Made by a program: the position numbers and the translations under genes | Notes under the pieces: generated by a model | Seen by the model: the letters and a program-made list of their open reading frames with translations, nothing else | Told to the model about the DNA's origin: nothing | The model's database searches: none | NCBI GenBank assembly: GCA_963801055.1 | Contig: CAWDDE010000001.1 | Location: 868,001-932,000 of the forward strand | DNA from: DASUPK01 sp963801055 | Lineage (GTDB): Bacteria > Actinomycetota > Thermoleophilia > Solirubrobacterales > 70-9 | Direction of reading: 5' to 3' | DNA: 64,000 bases | Shown: piece after piece, positions 47,696-56,478 of the stretch | How the letters are laid out: every line of letters starts with the position of its first letter | Position numbering within the stretch: position 1 is the stretch's first letter

Positions 47696-48727
47696 TCAGG
47701 GGACGAGCACGACCTTGCCGATGTTCCTGCGCTCTCCGATGAAGCGGTGGGCATCGCCGGCGCGCTCGAAGGGAAAGGCTTCGGCGACCACGGGCTCGAG
47801 GTCGCCCGCGTCGAGCTCCTCGATCAAGGGGCCGGTGATCCGCGTTACGTCCCCCTCCCGGTCCCACCAGTGGAGCATGTTGAGCCCGAAGACGCCCTTG
47901 TTCTCGTTCAGGATCGAGAGGCTCTTCCACCAGGGCACGGTCGCGAACGGCATCCGGACCAGGCTGCGGGCGATCGCGGGCAAGCTCCGCGACGTCCCCT
48001 CCTGGAGCTCGGCGACTCCGTACATGATCAGCCGCCCACCAGGACGAAGCAGCCGGTAGTCCTTCCGGAAGCTGCTGGGACCGAGCGCGTCGAAGGCGAC
48101 GTCGATGCCCTCGCCTGCGGTGATCCGGTTGATCTCGGTCTCGAAGTCCCGGGTGCGGTAGTCGATCGGATGAGCGACGCCGAGCTCCGCGATCGCCGCG
48201 TGCTTGGCCGCCGACGCGGTGCCAAAGATCTCCGCGGCACGCCGGCGCGCGATCTGAATTGCGGCCGTTCCGACCCCGCCGCCCGCGGCATGGATCAGGA
48301 CGCGCTCGCCCTCCGTCACCCCTCCCATCACAACCAGCCCGCAGTATGCGGTCACATAGTTGACCGGGATCGCGGCTCCCTGCTCAAAGCCGAGCCGATC
48401 GGCGAGCGGCAGCACTTGCCCGGCGGGCACGGTGACGCGCTCTGCGTATCCCCCGAACCTGATCCCGGCGACTACCCGGTCGTTGGCCGAGGGCCACTCG
48501 ACCCCCTCTCCGACCGAGTCGACCACCCCCGCAACCTCGTAGCCCAGGACGCAGGGCGGCTTGGGTGCGTCCGGATAGACCCCGACGCGGGCGGCGGTGT
48601 CCGCGAAGTTGACACCTGCGGCCCTGACATCGATCCGCACCTCGCCGGCTCCGACCGGCGGCTCGAGCCTGCCCTGAACCTGCAGCACCTCGGGCCCCCC
48701 GTGGCCGGTGAGCACGACCGCCCTCAT
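47696..48727 (-). CDS. Zinc-independent quinone oxidoreductase (MDR family)
   Basis: A 343-residue NADPH-dependent medium-chain reductase: RAVVLTGHGGPEVLQV at the start, VLIHAAGGGVGTAAIQIARRRAAE (Rossmann motif AxxGxxG) and YRTRDFETEINRITAGEGIDVAFDALG. Structural-zinc cysteines are absent, as in quinone oxidoreductase/enoyl-reductase-like members. Substrate is unknown. It lies 13 bp downstream of serA on the same strand. Confidence 0.88.
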   Translation of the reverse strand: MRAVVLTGHGGPEVLQVQGRLEPPVGAGEVRIDVRAAGVNFADTAARVGVYPDAPKPPCVLGYEVAGVVDSVGEGVEWPSANDRVVAGIRFGGYAERVTVPAGQVLPLADRLGFEQGAAIPVNYVTAYCGLVVMGGVTEGERVLIHAAGGGVGTAAIQIARRRAAEIFGTASAAKHAAIAELGVAHPIDYRTRDFETEINRITAGEGIDVAFDALGPSSFRKDYRLLRPGGRLIMYGVAELQEGTSRSLPAIARSLVRMPFATVPWWKSLSILNENKGVFGLNMLHWWDREGDVTRITGPLIEELDAGDLEPVVAEAFPFERAGDAHRFIGERRNIGKVVLVP

Positions 48728-48740
48728 GGGCGGACCCCGC

Positions 48741-50324
48741 TCACCGGAGCGAGACCGCGCGGCCGACGAAGAACCGGTCGAGCTCGAGGATGCGATCGAC
48801 GGTCGCCTGGTGGACCGGCGCGTCGGTCGTCAGCGCCATGACGGCCGTGTCGCCCTCGGGCTCCGCTCCCACCGCCGCCGAGACAATGTTGACTCCTTCC
48901 TCCCCGAAGATCGTTCCCACCCGCCCGATCATCCCGGGCTGGTCGGTGTAGCGGAAGATCGCCAGGTGGTCGGCGAAGGGCAGGTAGAAGTCCTCGCCCC
49001 AGACACGAGCCAGGTAGGGGATGTTGCGAGGACCGACGCCGGTGCCGGCGACTTCGACCGACTTCTCGCCGGCGTGGAGGCGGACCACGACCAGCTCGGT
49101 GAAGTCCTCCGAGGTGGCGTCGCGCATCTCGGTCAGCTCGATGCCGCGCTCCTCTGCCATGTGAGGGCCGTTGACGAGGTTGACGGGCTCCTCGGTGTGG
49201 CCGGAGAGGATCCCCACCAGCGCCGCGATGCCGAGGATGCGGGTGTCCTGGTCGGCGAGGCGGCCGCGGAACTCGACCTCGACCCGGTCAGGCGGCCCTT
49301 CCCCCAAGCCCTGGGCGAGCCTGCCGAGCTTCTCGCAGAGCGGCACGAACGGTGCCAGCTGTTCCATCACCTCGGGCCGGACCGCTGCGATGTTGACCGC
49401 CGTGGTAACAACACCACCGGTGAGTGCAGCCGTCACCTGCTCGGCGGTGACCACCCCGGCCCGGTCCTGCGCCTCGGCCGTGGAGGCCCCGAGATGCGGT
49501 GTCACGACCACGTCCTCGCGCTCGAGGATCGCGTGTCCGGTGAAGGGCTCCTCGGGGAAGACGTCGAGCGCCGCGCCGGCCACCCTGCCCGACTCGAGCC
49601 CCTCGACGAGCGCGTCGAGGTCGATCAACTCGCCCCGGGCGCAGTTCACAATCCGGACGCCCTCGCGCATCTTTCCGATCGACTCGGCGTCGATGACGTT
49701 GATCGTCTCGGGAGCCTTCGGCAGGTGAAGGGTGATGAAGTCAGCCCTGGCGTAGAGCTCGTCTAGATCGTCGACTCCCTCGACGCCCAGCTCCCGGAAG
49801 CGCTCCGCGGTCACGAACTTGTCATAGGCGACCACCGGCATCTCGAAGGCATGGGCGCGGGCGGCAACGAGCTGCCCGATCCGCCCGAAGCCGAGAACGC
49901 CGAGGGTCTTTCCGTACAGCTCGGTGCCCTTGAAGCGGGCCCGATCCCATGCGCCGCCGGCGAGGGAGGCGTGGGCCTGGGGGATGTTTCGACAGAGGGC
50001 CAGCATCAAAGCCATTGTGTGCTCGGCAGCCGCGATCGAGTTCGCCTCCGGGGCGTTGGCGACGACGATCCCCCGCTTGGTGGCCGCCTCGACGTCGACG
50101 TTGTCGACGCCGGTCCCGGCCCGTCCGATCACCTTGAGCCGCTCGGCGCGGTCGATCAGCTCCCCGGTGAGCGTAGTTGCAGAGCGGATCAGGATGCCTT
50201 CGAACTCGCCGATTCGCTCCTCGAGCTCGCCGCCGTCCCAGTCCAGGCCGAGCTCCACGTCGAACCGCTCGCGCAGGAGCTCCACGCCCGCGTCGGCGAT
50301 CTTCTCCTTGACCAGAACCTTCAT
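48741..50324 (-). CDS. serA: D-3-phosphoglycerate dehydrogenase SerA
   Basis: First step of serine synthesis, oxidising 3-phosphoglycerate with NAD. The 527-residue long form has the NAD motif LGVLGFGRIGQLVA, catalytic Arg in NCARGELID and His in VTPHLGAST, an intervening domain and a C-terminal ACT domain (IFRYTDQPGMIGRVGTIFGE) for serine feedback. It overlaps the serC stop by 4 nt, so serC-serA are coupled. Confidence 0.96.
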   Translation of the reverse strand: MKVLVKEKIADAGVELLRERFDVELGLDWDGGELEERIGEFEGILIRSATTLTGELIDRAERLKVIGRAGTGVDNVDVEAATKRGIVVANAPEANSIAAAEHTMALMLALCRNIPQAHASLAGGAWDRARFKGTELYGKTLGVLGFGRIGQLVAARAHAFEMPVVAYDKFVTAERFRELGVEGVDDLDELYARADFITLHLPKAPETINVIDAESIGKMREGVRIVNCARGELIDLDALVEGLESGRVAGAALDVFPEEPFTGHAILEREDVVVTPHLGASTAEAQDRAGVVTAEQVTAALTGGVVTTAVNIAAVRPEVMEQLAPFVPLCEKLGRLAQGLGEGPPDRVEVEFRGRLADQDTRILGIAALVGILSGHTEEPVNLVNGPHMAEERGIELTEMRDATSEDFTELVVVRLHAGEKSVEVAGTGVGPRNIPYLARVWGEDFYLPFADHLAIFRYTDQPGMIGRVGTIFGEEGVNIVSAAVGAEPEGDTAVMALTTDAPVHQATVDRILELDRFFVGRAVSLR

Positions 50325-51460
50325 CGCCTCACGTCGTCCGAGTCCTCCAACACCCAGTCGATGCAGGCGGTGAGCGCCTCCACGTCGGCCGGGTCGACCG
50401 CGGGGAACATCCCGATCCGCAGCTGGTTGCGGCCCAGCTTGCGGTAGGGCTCGACGTCGACGATGCCGTTCGCCCGCAGCGAGCCGGCCAAAGCGGCGGC
50501 ATCCACCTGTTCAGCGAAGTCGATCGTCCCGACCACCAGCGAGCGCTTCGCCGAATCAGCCACGAATGGAGTAGCCAGCTCCGATGCCTCGGCCCACCGG
50601 TAGAGGTGCCCCGATGAGGCGCGGCTCCGCGAGACGCCAAACTCCAGTCCACCGCCCTCCAGCAGCCACTCGATCTGGTCGGCAAGCAGAAACAGCGTCG
50701 CGACCGCCGGCGTGTTGTAAGTCTGTTCCTTGCGCGAGTTCTCCAGAGCGATCGCGAGTGAGAGGAAGGGGGGCTGCCAGCGACCGCCGTCGAGGCCGTC
50801 GAGCTGCTCGATCCGCTCGACCGCGGCCGGGCTCAGGACGGCGAGCCACAGTCCGCCCTCTGCACCGAAAGCCTTCTGCGGCGCGAAGTAGTACGCGTCC
50901 GCCTCTCCGACATTTACAGGCAAGCCGCCGGCGCCCGAGGTCGCGTCGATCAGCACCAGGCTCTCGCCCGATCCCTCTGGGCGCTCCACCGGAACCATCA
51001 CACCGGTCGAGGTCTCGTTGTGGGCCCATGCGATTGCATCCACCTCCGGGTCAGCGACCGGAGCCGGGGCGTCGCCGGGCTCGGCCTCGACCACGATCGG
51101 GTCGGCCAGAAACGGGGCGCCGGCCGTCGCCTTGGCGAACTTCGATGAGAACTCGCCGTAGCTCAGGTGCAGCGCCCGCTCGCGAACGAGCCAAGCCGCG
51201 GCGGCGTCCCAGAAGGCTGTTGTGCCGCCGTTACCCAGCGCGACCTCATAGCCGTCGGGCAGGCCGAAGAGCTCACCGAGCCCCGTGCGGATGCGGGCGA
51301 CGAGGTCCTTCACCGGCGCCTGGCGGTGCGAGGTGCCGATCAGGTCGTTCTGCCTGGCCAGCTTCTCAAGGGCTTCGGGCCTCACCTTCGAGGGCCCACA
51401 GCCGAACCGGCCGTCGGCCGGCTTCAACGCATCGGGGATCTTGACCATCGTTCGCGTCAT
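50321..51460 (-). CDS. serC: Phosphoserine aminotransferase SerC
   Basis: Second serine step, 3-phosphohydroxypyruvate to phosphoserine with glutamate. The 379-residue PLP enzyme is of the actinobacterial type: start RFGCGPSKVRPEALEKLA, GNGGTTAFWDAA, and the Schiff-base Lys in YYFAPQKAFGAEGG. The C-terminal NQLRIGMFPAVDPADVEAL is typical. Divergent promoter region shared with the DUF4389 gene. Confidence 0.95.
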   Translation of the reverse strand: MTRTMVKIPDALKPADGRFGCGPSKVRPEALEKLARQNDLIGTSHRQAPVKDLVARIRTGLGELFGLPDGYEVALGNGGTTAFWDAAAAWLVRERALHLSYGEFSSKFAKATAGAPFLADPIVVEAEPGDAPAPVADPEVDAIAWAHNETSTGVMVPVERPEGSGESLVLIDATSGAGGLPVNVGEADAYYFAPQKAFGAEGGLWLAVLSPAAVERIEQLDGLDGGRWQPPFLSLAIALENSRKEQTYNTPAVATLFLLADQIEWLLEGGGLEFGVSRSRASSGHLYRWAEASELATPFVADSAKRSLVVGTIDFAEQVDAAALAGSLRANGIVDVEPYRKLGRNQLRIGMFPAVDPADVEALTACIDWVLEDSDDVRR

Positions 51461-51487
51461 CGAATTCAGCGTATTAGGCAGCGACGC

Positions 51488-51517
51488 TGGACTGCCCTCC
51501 GTCGCGTGGGGTAGGGT
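51488..51517 (+). promoter_or_regulatory. Promoter of the DUF4389 gene
   Basis: TGGACT, 18-nt spacer, TAGGGT, ending 65 bp before the ATG at 51583. The TAGGGT -10 is identical to those of the two candidate small RNAs. Confidence 0.5.
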
Positions 51518-51582
51518 GGCCGCGCGTCCGTGGGGCCCGCCCGGCCGGGGCGCAATCTCCGAGACCTCGACCTGGGAGAGTT

Positions 51583-52230
51583 ATGTACCCGATCAGCTAC
51601 GAGGCGGATCCCGCCCTCGAAGGCCGGAACCGCCTGACTACGTTCTTCCGTTACATCGTCGCGATCCCGTGGTTGATCGTTGCGTGGATCTACGGCATCG
51701 TCGCCCAGATCGCGGCGGTGGTCGCCTGGTTCGCGATCGTGTTCACGGGCCGTTACCCGGACGGCATTTACGACTTCAATGCCGGGTATCTCCGCATGTA
51801 CTCGCGCACCTACAGCTTCCTCCACCTGATGTCCGACGAGTGGCCGCCATTTGGAGGCGAAGAGGCGCCCGGCTACCCGATCCGGATCGGTGTACCACCC
51901 GCGCTCGACAAGTACGACCGGCTGAAGACCGGCCTCCGCTTCATCATCGGCATCCCCGTGCTCCTCTTGGCCATCGTCCAGTACGTCATCCTCTCCGTGT
52001 GCGCGATCATCGCCTGGTTCGCGATTCTGTTCACAGGCAAGCTGCCCGAGGGCCTGTTCAACCCGATGCGCTCGGCGCTCGCCTACCTGACCAGGGGAAC
52101 CGGCTACTTCCTACTGCTCACCGAGGACTACCCGCCGTTTTCGTACGAGCAGGCCGGGTCCGCTCCGGCAGGCGAGATCAGCACCGAGGCGGCTAGCCGC
52201 ACCCCCGAGACTAAGCCTCCGAGCGACTAA
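51583..52230 (+). CDS. Tandem DUF4389 membrane protein
   Basis: A 215-residue protein with two similar halves, each with a membrane hairpin and an amphipathic loop: FFRYIVAIPWLIVAWIYG...AWFAIVFTGRYPDGIYDFN and FIIGIPVLLLAIVQYVIL...AWFAILFTGKLPEGLFNPM. Each half ends in an aromatic YPPF motif. This is the DUF4389 pattern; function unknown. The short C-terminal tail is Thr/Glu/Pro-rich. Confidence 0.85.
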   Translation: MYPISYEADPALEGRNRLTTFFRYIVAIPWLIVAWIYGIVAQIAAVVAWFAIVFTGRYPDGIYDFNAGYLRMYSRTYSFLHLMSDEWPPFGGEEAPGYPIRIGVPPALDKYDRLKTGLRFIIGIPVLLLAIVQYVILSVCAIIAWFAILFTGKLPEGLFNPMRSALAYLTRGTGYFLLLTEDYPPFSYEQAGSAPAGEISTEAASRTPETKPPSD

Positions 52231-52242
52231 ATCCGGCTCTAG

Positions 52243-52270
52243 GGGCCCAGCCGCCTAGGTGGTCGGGCCC
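52243..52270. terminator. Bidirectional hairpin between the DUF4389 gene and ilvC
   Basis: GGGCCC-ag-CCGCC-ta-GGTGG-tc-GGGCCC, a long GC stem filling the 42-bp gap between convergent stop codons. U-tracts are absent, so termination strength is uncertain. Confidence 0.55.
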
Positions 52271-52272
52271 TG

Positions 52273-53274
52273 CTAGTCCTCGATCCAGGGCATCATGGAG
52301 CGCAGGCGCTTGCCGACCTGCTCGATCTGCGAGCCAGCCGCCTCCTCGCGCATCCGCTGGAAGTTCTCCTGGCCGGCCTCGTTTTCGGCGATCCACTCTT
52401 TCGCGAACTCGCCCGACTGGATGTCGGCGAGGATCTTTCTCATCGCCTCGCGGGTCTCGTCGGTGATCACCCTGGGCCCGCGCGTCATGTCACCGTACTC
52501 CGCGGTGTTGGAGATCGAGTGCCGCATGCCCTGGATGCCGTGCTCGTAGATCAGGTCGACGATCAGCTTGAGCTCGTGCAGGCACTCGAAGTAGGCGAGG
52601 CGGGGGTCGTAGCCGGCCTCGATCAGGGTCTCGAAGCCGGCCTGGACGAGCTGCGTGGCGCCACCGCAGAGGACGGCCTGCTCCCCGAAGAGGTCGGTCT
52701 CGGCCTCATCCTTGAAGGTCGTCTCGATGATCCCCGCGCGACCGCCGCCGATGCTGGAGGCGTAGGCGAGGACCCGGTCGCGGGCGGTGCCGGTTGCGTC
52801 CTGGTGCACCGCGATCAGGCACGGGACGCCCTGCCCCTCCGTGAACTCGCGGCGGACCAGGTGGCCGGGCCCCTTCGGTGCGACCATGCCGACGTCGACG
52901 CCGACGGGTGGCTCGATCTGCCCGAAGCGGATCGCGAAGCCGTGGGCGAACATCAGCAGGTTGCCATCGGCGATCCCGTCGGCGATCTCCTCGCGCCAGA
53001 TCTTGGCCTGCTTCTCGTCGGGCAAGAGGATCATCACGATGTCGCCGCGGCTGGCCGCGTCGGCGACATTGAGGACCTCGAGTCCCTCGCCTTCGGCGTC
53101 CGACCGGCTCGAGGAGTCGGGCCGCAGGCCGACGACCACCTCCATGCCGGAGTCCTTCAGGTTGAGCGCGTGGGCGTGGCCCTGCGAGCCATAGCCAAGA
53201 ATCGCGATTGTCTTCCCATCCAGGGCGGAGAGGTCGGCGTCCTTGTCGTAGAGGACTTCGTCTGCCGAGGCCAT
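52273..53274 (-). CDS. ilvC: Ketol-acid reductoisomerase IlvC (class I)
   Basis: NAD(P)H enzyme that rearranges and reduces acetolactate or acetohydroxybutyrate in Val/Leu/Ile synthesis. 333 residues, the short class I form: cofactor motif ILGYGSQGHAHALNLKDSG, APKGPGHLVRREFTEG and the metal-binding knotted domain with DLFGEQAVLCGGATQLV and ECLHELKLIVDLIYE. It lies apart from ilvBN with the men cluster between them. Confidence 0.96.
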   Translation of the reverse strand: MASADEVLYDKDADLSALDGKTIAILGYGSQGHAHALNLKDSGMEVVVGLRPDSSSRSDAEGEGLEVLNVADAASRGDIVMILLPDEKQAKIWREEIADGIADGNLLMFAHGFAIRFGQIEPPVGVDVGMVAPKGPGHLVRREFTEGQGVPCLIAVHQDATGTARDRVLAYASSIGGGRAGIIETTFKDEAETDLFGEQAVLCGGATQLVQAGFETLIEAGYDPRLAYFECLHELKLIVDLIYEHGIQGMRHSISNTAEYGDMTRGPRVITDETREAMRKILADIQSGEFAKEWIAENEAGQENFQRMREEAAGSQIEQVGKRLRSMMPWIED

Positions 53275-53322
53275 GAGGCGGCGGATGCTACAGCCAGCCG
53301 TTCACGGGCTTGGGGCCTGGGA

Positions 53323-54663
53323 TCAGGACCCGGCCAGCTCCAGCAGCTCCCCGCGGAGAAGTTTCCCGGATGCTGTGCGCGGCAGACCAGAGACGAATTC
53401 GACGCGCTTCGGCACCTTGTAGGGGGCCAGCGAGGCCGCGCAGTGGGTGCGCAGGTCCTCCTCTACGACCTCGGTTGCGTCCGCGACCACCACCAGGGCG
53501 CAGACGGCCTCGTGCCACTCGGGATCTGGGCGTCCGACGACCGCGGCATCGGCGACCGCCGGGTGCGAAAGAAGGACCGCCTCGACCTCCGCCGGCATCA
53601 CGTTCTCGCCGCCAGTCACGATCAGATCGCTGCTGCGGCCGGTCACGTACAGAAAGCCCTCCTCGTCGATGTGGCCGAGGTCGCCGGTGTGCAGCCAGCC
53701 GTCGGGGTCAATCGCCTCGCGTGAGACGGTCGGGCCCTGCACCAGGATCTCGCCGTCCTCGATCCGCACGTGCGTCGTGAGCAGCGGCCGCCCAGCGGAG
53801 CCGACCTTGCGGCCCGCGTCCTCGGGCGCAAGCGTGGTGACCTGGGAGCAGGTCTCGGTCATGCCGTAGGTCTGCACCACCGTCGCACCGCGATCGAGGG
53901 CCTGGCGGAGCGCATCCGGCGGCACCGGCCCCCCGCCGATCAGGATCGCCCGCGGGGCCGACAGGTCGGCATCGGCCTCGAGCAGGCGGATCAGCTGGGT
54001 CGGAACCAGCGAGAGAACGCTGATGTCGCCGCTGACGAGCGTGCTTGCCACCTGGTCTGTGTCGAAGCCGTCGAGCAACATGGCGGTCGTCCCGTAGATG
54101 ACCGAGCGCAGGATGATCGAGAGGCCGGCGACGTGGCTGAGCGGCAGGCAGCAGAGCCAGCGGTCCCCCGGGTCCACCCCGAGATTGAAGGCCGATCCGA
54201 CCGCGCTGAAGAGGAAGTTCCCGTAGGTGAGCCCGATGGGCCGGGGCTCACCCAAGGTGCCACTGGTGAGGATCCGGCACTGGAGATCGTCCATGTCGTG
54301 CTCGCCGAGCAGCGGCAGGTCGGCCTCGGTCTGCGTGAGCTCAGCCGCGTCGTTCAGGTCGACCGCGGGCCGCTCGGCGGCGAGCACGGCCTCGCGCTCC
54401 GCCTCGGTGAGCCGCGGGCTGAGCGGAAGGGCCACCGCGCCGAGCTTCATCAGGGCGTGCAGCAGCACGACCTCCTCGCGGCGCGGGTGCATCGTGAGCG
54501 CCGCCGTTCCGCCCCTCCTCACCCCGTATGCGGCGAGGCGTCGCGCGACCCAGGTCGCCTCCGCCTCGAGCTCCGCGTAGGTGACGCTGGAGGCTTCGGT
54601 CACCAGCGCGGTCCGCTCGGGGCAACTGTGAGCCCGCTGTGCGAGCCAGTTGTCGAGCTTCAC
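53323..54663 (-). CDS. menE: o-Succinylbenzoate-CoA ligase MenE
   Basis: Adenylate-forming enzyme that activates o-succinylbenzoate with CoA in menaquinone synthesis. 446 residues with LTSGTLGEPRPIGLTYGN (P-loop), YGMTETCSQVTTLAP, GWLHTGDLGHIDEEGFL, GRSSDLIVTGGENV and the terminal catalytic Lys in RTASGKLLRGEL. Substrate assignment rests on the men neighbours; it is divergent from menB. Confidence 0.9.
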   Translation of the reverse strand: MKLDNWLAQRAHSCPERTALVTEASSVTYAELEAEATWVARRLAAYGVRRGGTAALTMHPRREEVVLLHALMKLGAVALPLSPRLTEAEREAVLAAERPAVDLNDAAELTQTEADLPLLGEHDMDDLQCRILTSGTLGEPRPIGLTYGNFLFSAVGSAFNLGVDPGDRWLCCLPLSHVAGLSIILRSVIYGTTAMLLDGFDTDQVASTLVSGDISVLSLVPTQLIRLLEADADLSAPRAILIGGGPVPPDALRQALDRGATVVQTYGMTETCSQVTTLAPEDAGRKVGSAGRPLLTTHVRIEDGEILVQGPTVSREAIDPDGWLHTGDLGHIDEEGFLYVTGRSSDLIVTGGENVMPAEVEAVLLSHPAVADAAVVGRPDPEWHEAVCALVVVADATEVVEEDLRTHCAASLAPYKVPKRVEFVSGLPRTASGKLLRGELLELAGS

Positions 54664-54695
54664 GTCCGGAAGCCTAAAAGGAGTTGGGCCTGGCT

Positions 54696-55586
54696 ATGGT
54701 TGCCGCCGTGCCGAGACGCCACAAGGACGCACCCCCCGAGGAGGAGCTCTACGCGCCGATCGAGTGGCGCGCCGAGGGCGACTACGAGGACATCGTCTAC
54801 GAGCGGGGCGACGCGATTGCCAAGATCACGATCAACCGGCCTGAAGTCCGCAACGCCTTCCGGCCGCCAACCCTGGCCGAGCTCCGCGATGCCTTCACCC
54901 GGGCGCGCGACGACGTCGACGTCGCCGCGATCATCTTCACCGGCGCGGGGACGGAGGCCTTCTGCTCTGGCGGCGACCAACGGATTCGCGGCGACGATGG
55001 CTACATCGGCGAGGACCAGGTCGCCCAGCAGGGCGTCGGCCGGCTCGACGTCGGCGACCTCCACATCCAGATTCGGCGCCTGCCGAAGCCGGTGGTCGCG
55101 ATGGTCGCCGGCTACGCCGTCGGCGGCGGGCACATCCTGCACCTGGTCTGCGACTTGACGATCGCCGGTGAGAACGCCGTCTTCGGCCAAACCGGCCCGC
55201 GGGTCGGCAGCTTCGATGGCGGGTTCGGCGCGTCCCTGCTCGCCCGCAACGTGGGCGTCAAGAAGGCCAAGGAGATCTGGTTCCTCTCACGCCTCTACGA
55301 CGCTCAGGAGGCGCTCGGCATGGGACTCGTCAACACAGTCGTTCCGCTCCACGAGCTCGAGCGCGAGGCGGTTGCCTGGTGCCGGGAGATGGCGGCGCTC
55401 TCCCCGCTGTCGTTACGCCTCCTCAAGGCGAGCTTCAACGCCACCGAGGACGGTCTCGCCGGGATCCAGCAGCTCTCCCACGACGCGACGCTGCTCTTCT
55501 ACATGACCGAGGAGGGTCAGGAGGGCCGCAACGCCTACCAGCAGGGGCGCAGCCCGGACTTCTCCAAGTACCCGAAGAGGCCCTGA
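54696..55586 (+). CDS. menB: 1,4-Dihydroxy-2-naphthoyl-CoA synthase MenB
   Basis: Crotonase-fold enzyme closing the naphthoate ring. About 296 residues: TEAFCSGGDQRIRGD and VAGYAVGGGHILHLVCDLTIA (oxyanion-hole glycines), GSFDGGFGASLLARNVG, and the C-terminal ATEDGLAGIQQLSHDAT helix region. The ATG at 54696 is preferred; a TTG at 54684 lies too close to the AAGGAG ribosome site. It heads the plus-strand menB-menA-menC-menD run. Confidence 0.93.
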   Translation: MVAAVPRRHKDAPPEEELYAPIEWRAEGDYEDIVYERGDAIAKITINRPEVRNAFRPPTLAELRDAFTRARDDVDVAAIIFTGAGTEAFCSGGDQRIRGDDGYIGEDQVAQQGVGRLDVGDLHIQIRRLPKPVVAMVAGYAVGGGHILHLVCDLTIAGENAVFGQTGPRVGSFDGGFGASLLARNVGVKKAKEIWFLSRLYDAQEALGMGLVNTVVPLHELEREAVAWCREMAALSPLSLRLLKASFNATEDGLAGIQQLSHDATLLFYMTEEGQEGRNAYQQGRSPDFSKYPKRP

Positions 55587-55587
55587 C

Positions 55588-56469
55588 TTGAGGATCTGGC
55601 TGATGGCGGCGCGTCCGCGGACGCTGCCGGCGGCGATCGCGCCCGTGCTCGTCGGGACGGCCGCCGCGATCGAGCAGCACGGCGATCTGCGCCGAGTCGG
55701 AGCCTTCATCGCCGCGCTGATCGGCAGCATCTTCATCCAGATTGGAACCAACCTGGCCAACGACTACTCGGACGCCAAGCGGGGGGCCGACGCCGTCGAT
55801 CGGCTGGGGCCGGTTCGAGTCACCGCGGCCGGGCTGGTCGCGCCGCGCAGCGTCCTGATTGCGACGTGGCTTGCGTTCGGGATCGCGGTGGTGGCCGGCA
55901 TCTACCTCGCCACCGTGGCCGGTTGGCTGATCATCGTTGTCGGCGCCGCCTCGATCGCCGCCGGCGTCCTCTACACGGGCGGGCCGCGGCCCTACGGGTA
56001 CGCCGGGCTCGGCGAGCTCTTCGTCTTCCTTTTCTTCGGACTGGTGGCGGTGAACGGCTCCTACTACGTGCAGCTCGAGCGGCTCGACTGGCTGCCGTTC
56101 GGACTCTCGATCTCGGTGGGCTGCCTGGCGACCGCGATCCTCGTCGTCAACAACGTCAGGGATATCGAGACGGACCGGCGGGCCGGCAAGCGCACCCTCG
56201 CCGTACGAATGGGCCGGGACGGCGCGCGCCGCCTCTATGTGGGCCTGATCGGCGCCGCCTATCTCGCGCTGGTGGTCACCCTGGCCGCCAATGGCGGGCC
56301 CTGGTGGGCGATCCTCGGCTTGATCTCGGCGCCCCTGGCGCTTCGGCCCGCCAGCGCGGTGCTTACCCGCACGGACGGGGCCGCCCTGAACGGCGCCCTT
56401 GCCGGGACCGGGGCGCTGCTCGGCGCCTTCAGCCTGGCGACCTCCGCCGGTCTGCTGATCGCCGCATAG
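55588..56469 (+). CDS. menA: 1,4-Dihydroxy-2-naphthoate polyprenyltransferase MenA
   Basis: UbiA-family membrane enzyme that attaches the isoprenoid side chain to DHNA. 293 residues with about eight to nine membrane helices and the two Asp-rich sites NLANDYSDAKRGAD and NNVRDIETDRRAGKRTLA for Mg-prenyl diphosphate. A TTG start lies 1 nt after the menB stop, so translation is coupled. Confidence 0.93.
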   Translation: MRIWLMAARPRTLPAAIAPVLVGTAAAIEQHGDLRRVGAFIAALIGSIFIQIGTNLANDYSDAKRGADAVDRLGPVRVTAAGLVAPRSVLIATWLAFGIAVVAGIYLATVAGWLIIVVGAASIAAGVLYTGGPRPYGYAGLGELFVFLFFGLVAVNGSYYVQLERLDWLPFGLSISVGCLATAILVVNNVRDIETDRRAGKRTLAVRMGRDGARRLYVGLIGAAYLALVVTLAANGGPWWAILGLISAPLALRPASAVLTRTDGAALNGALAGTGALLGAFSLATSAGLLIAA

Positions 56470-56478
56470 CATCGGAGC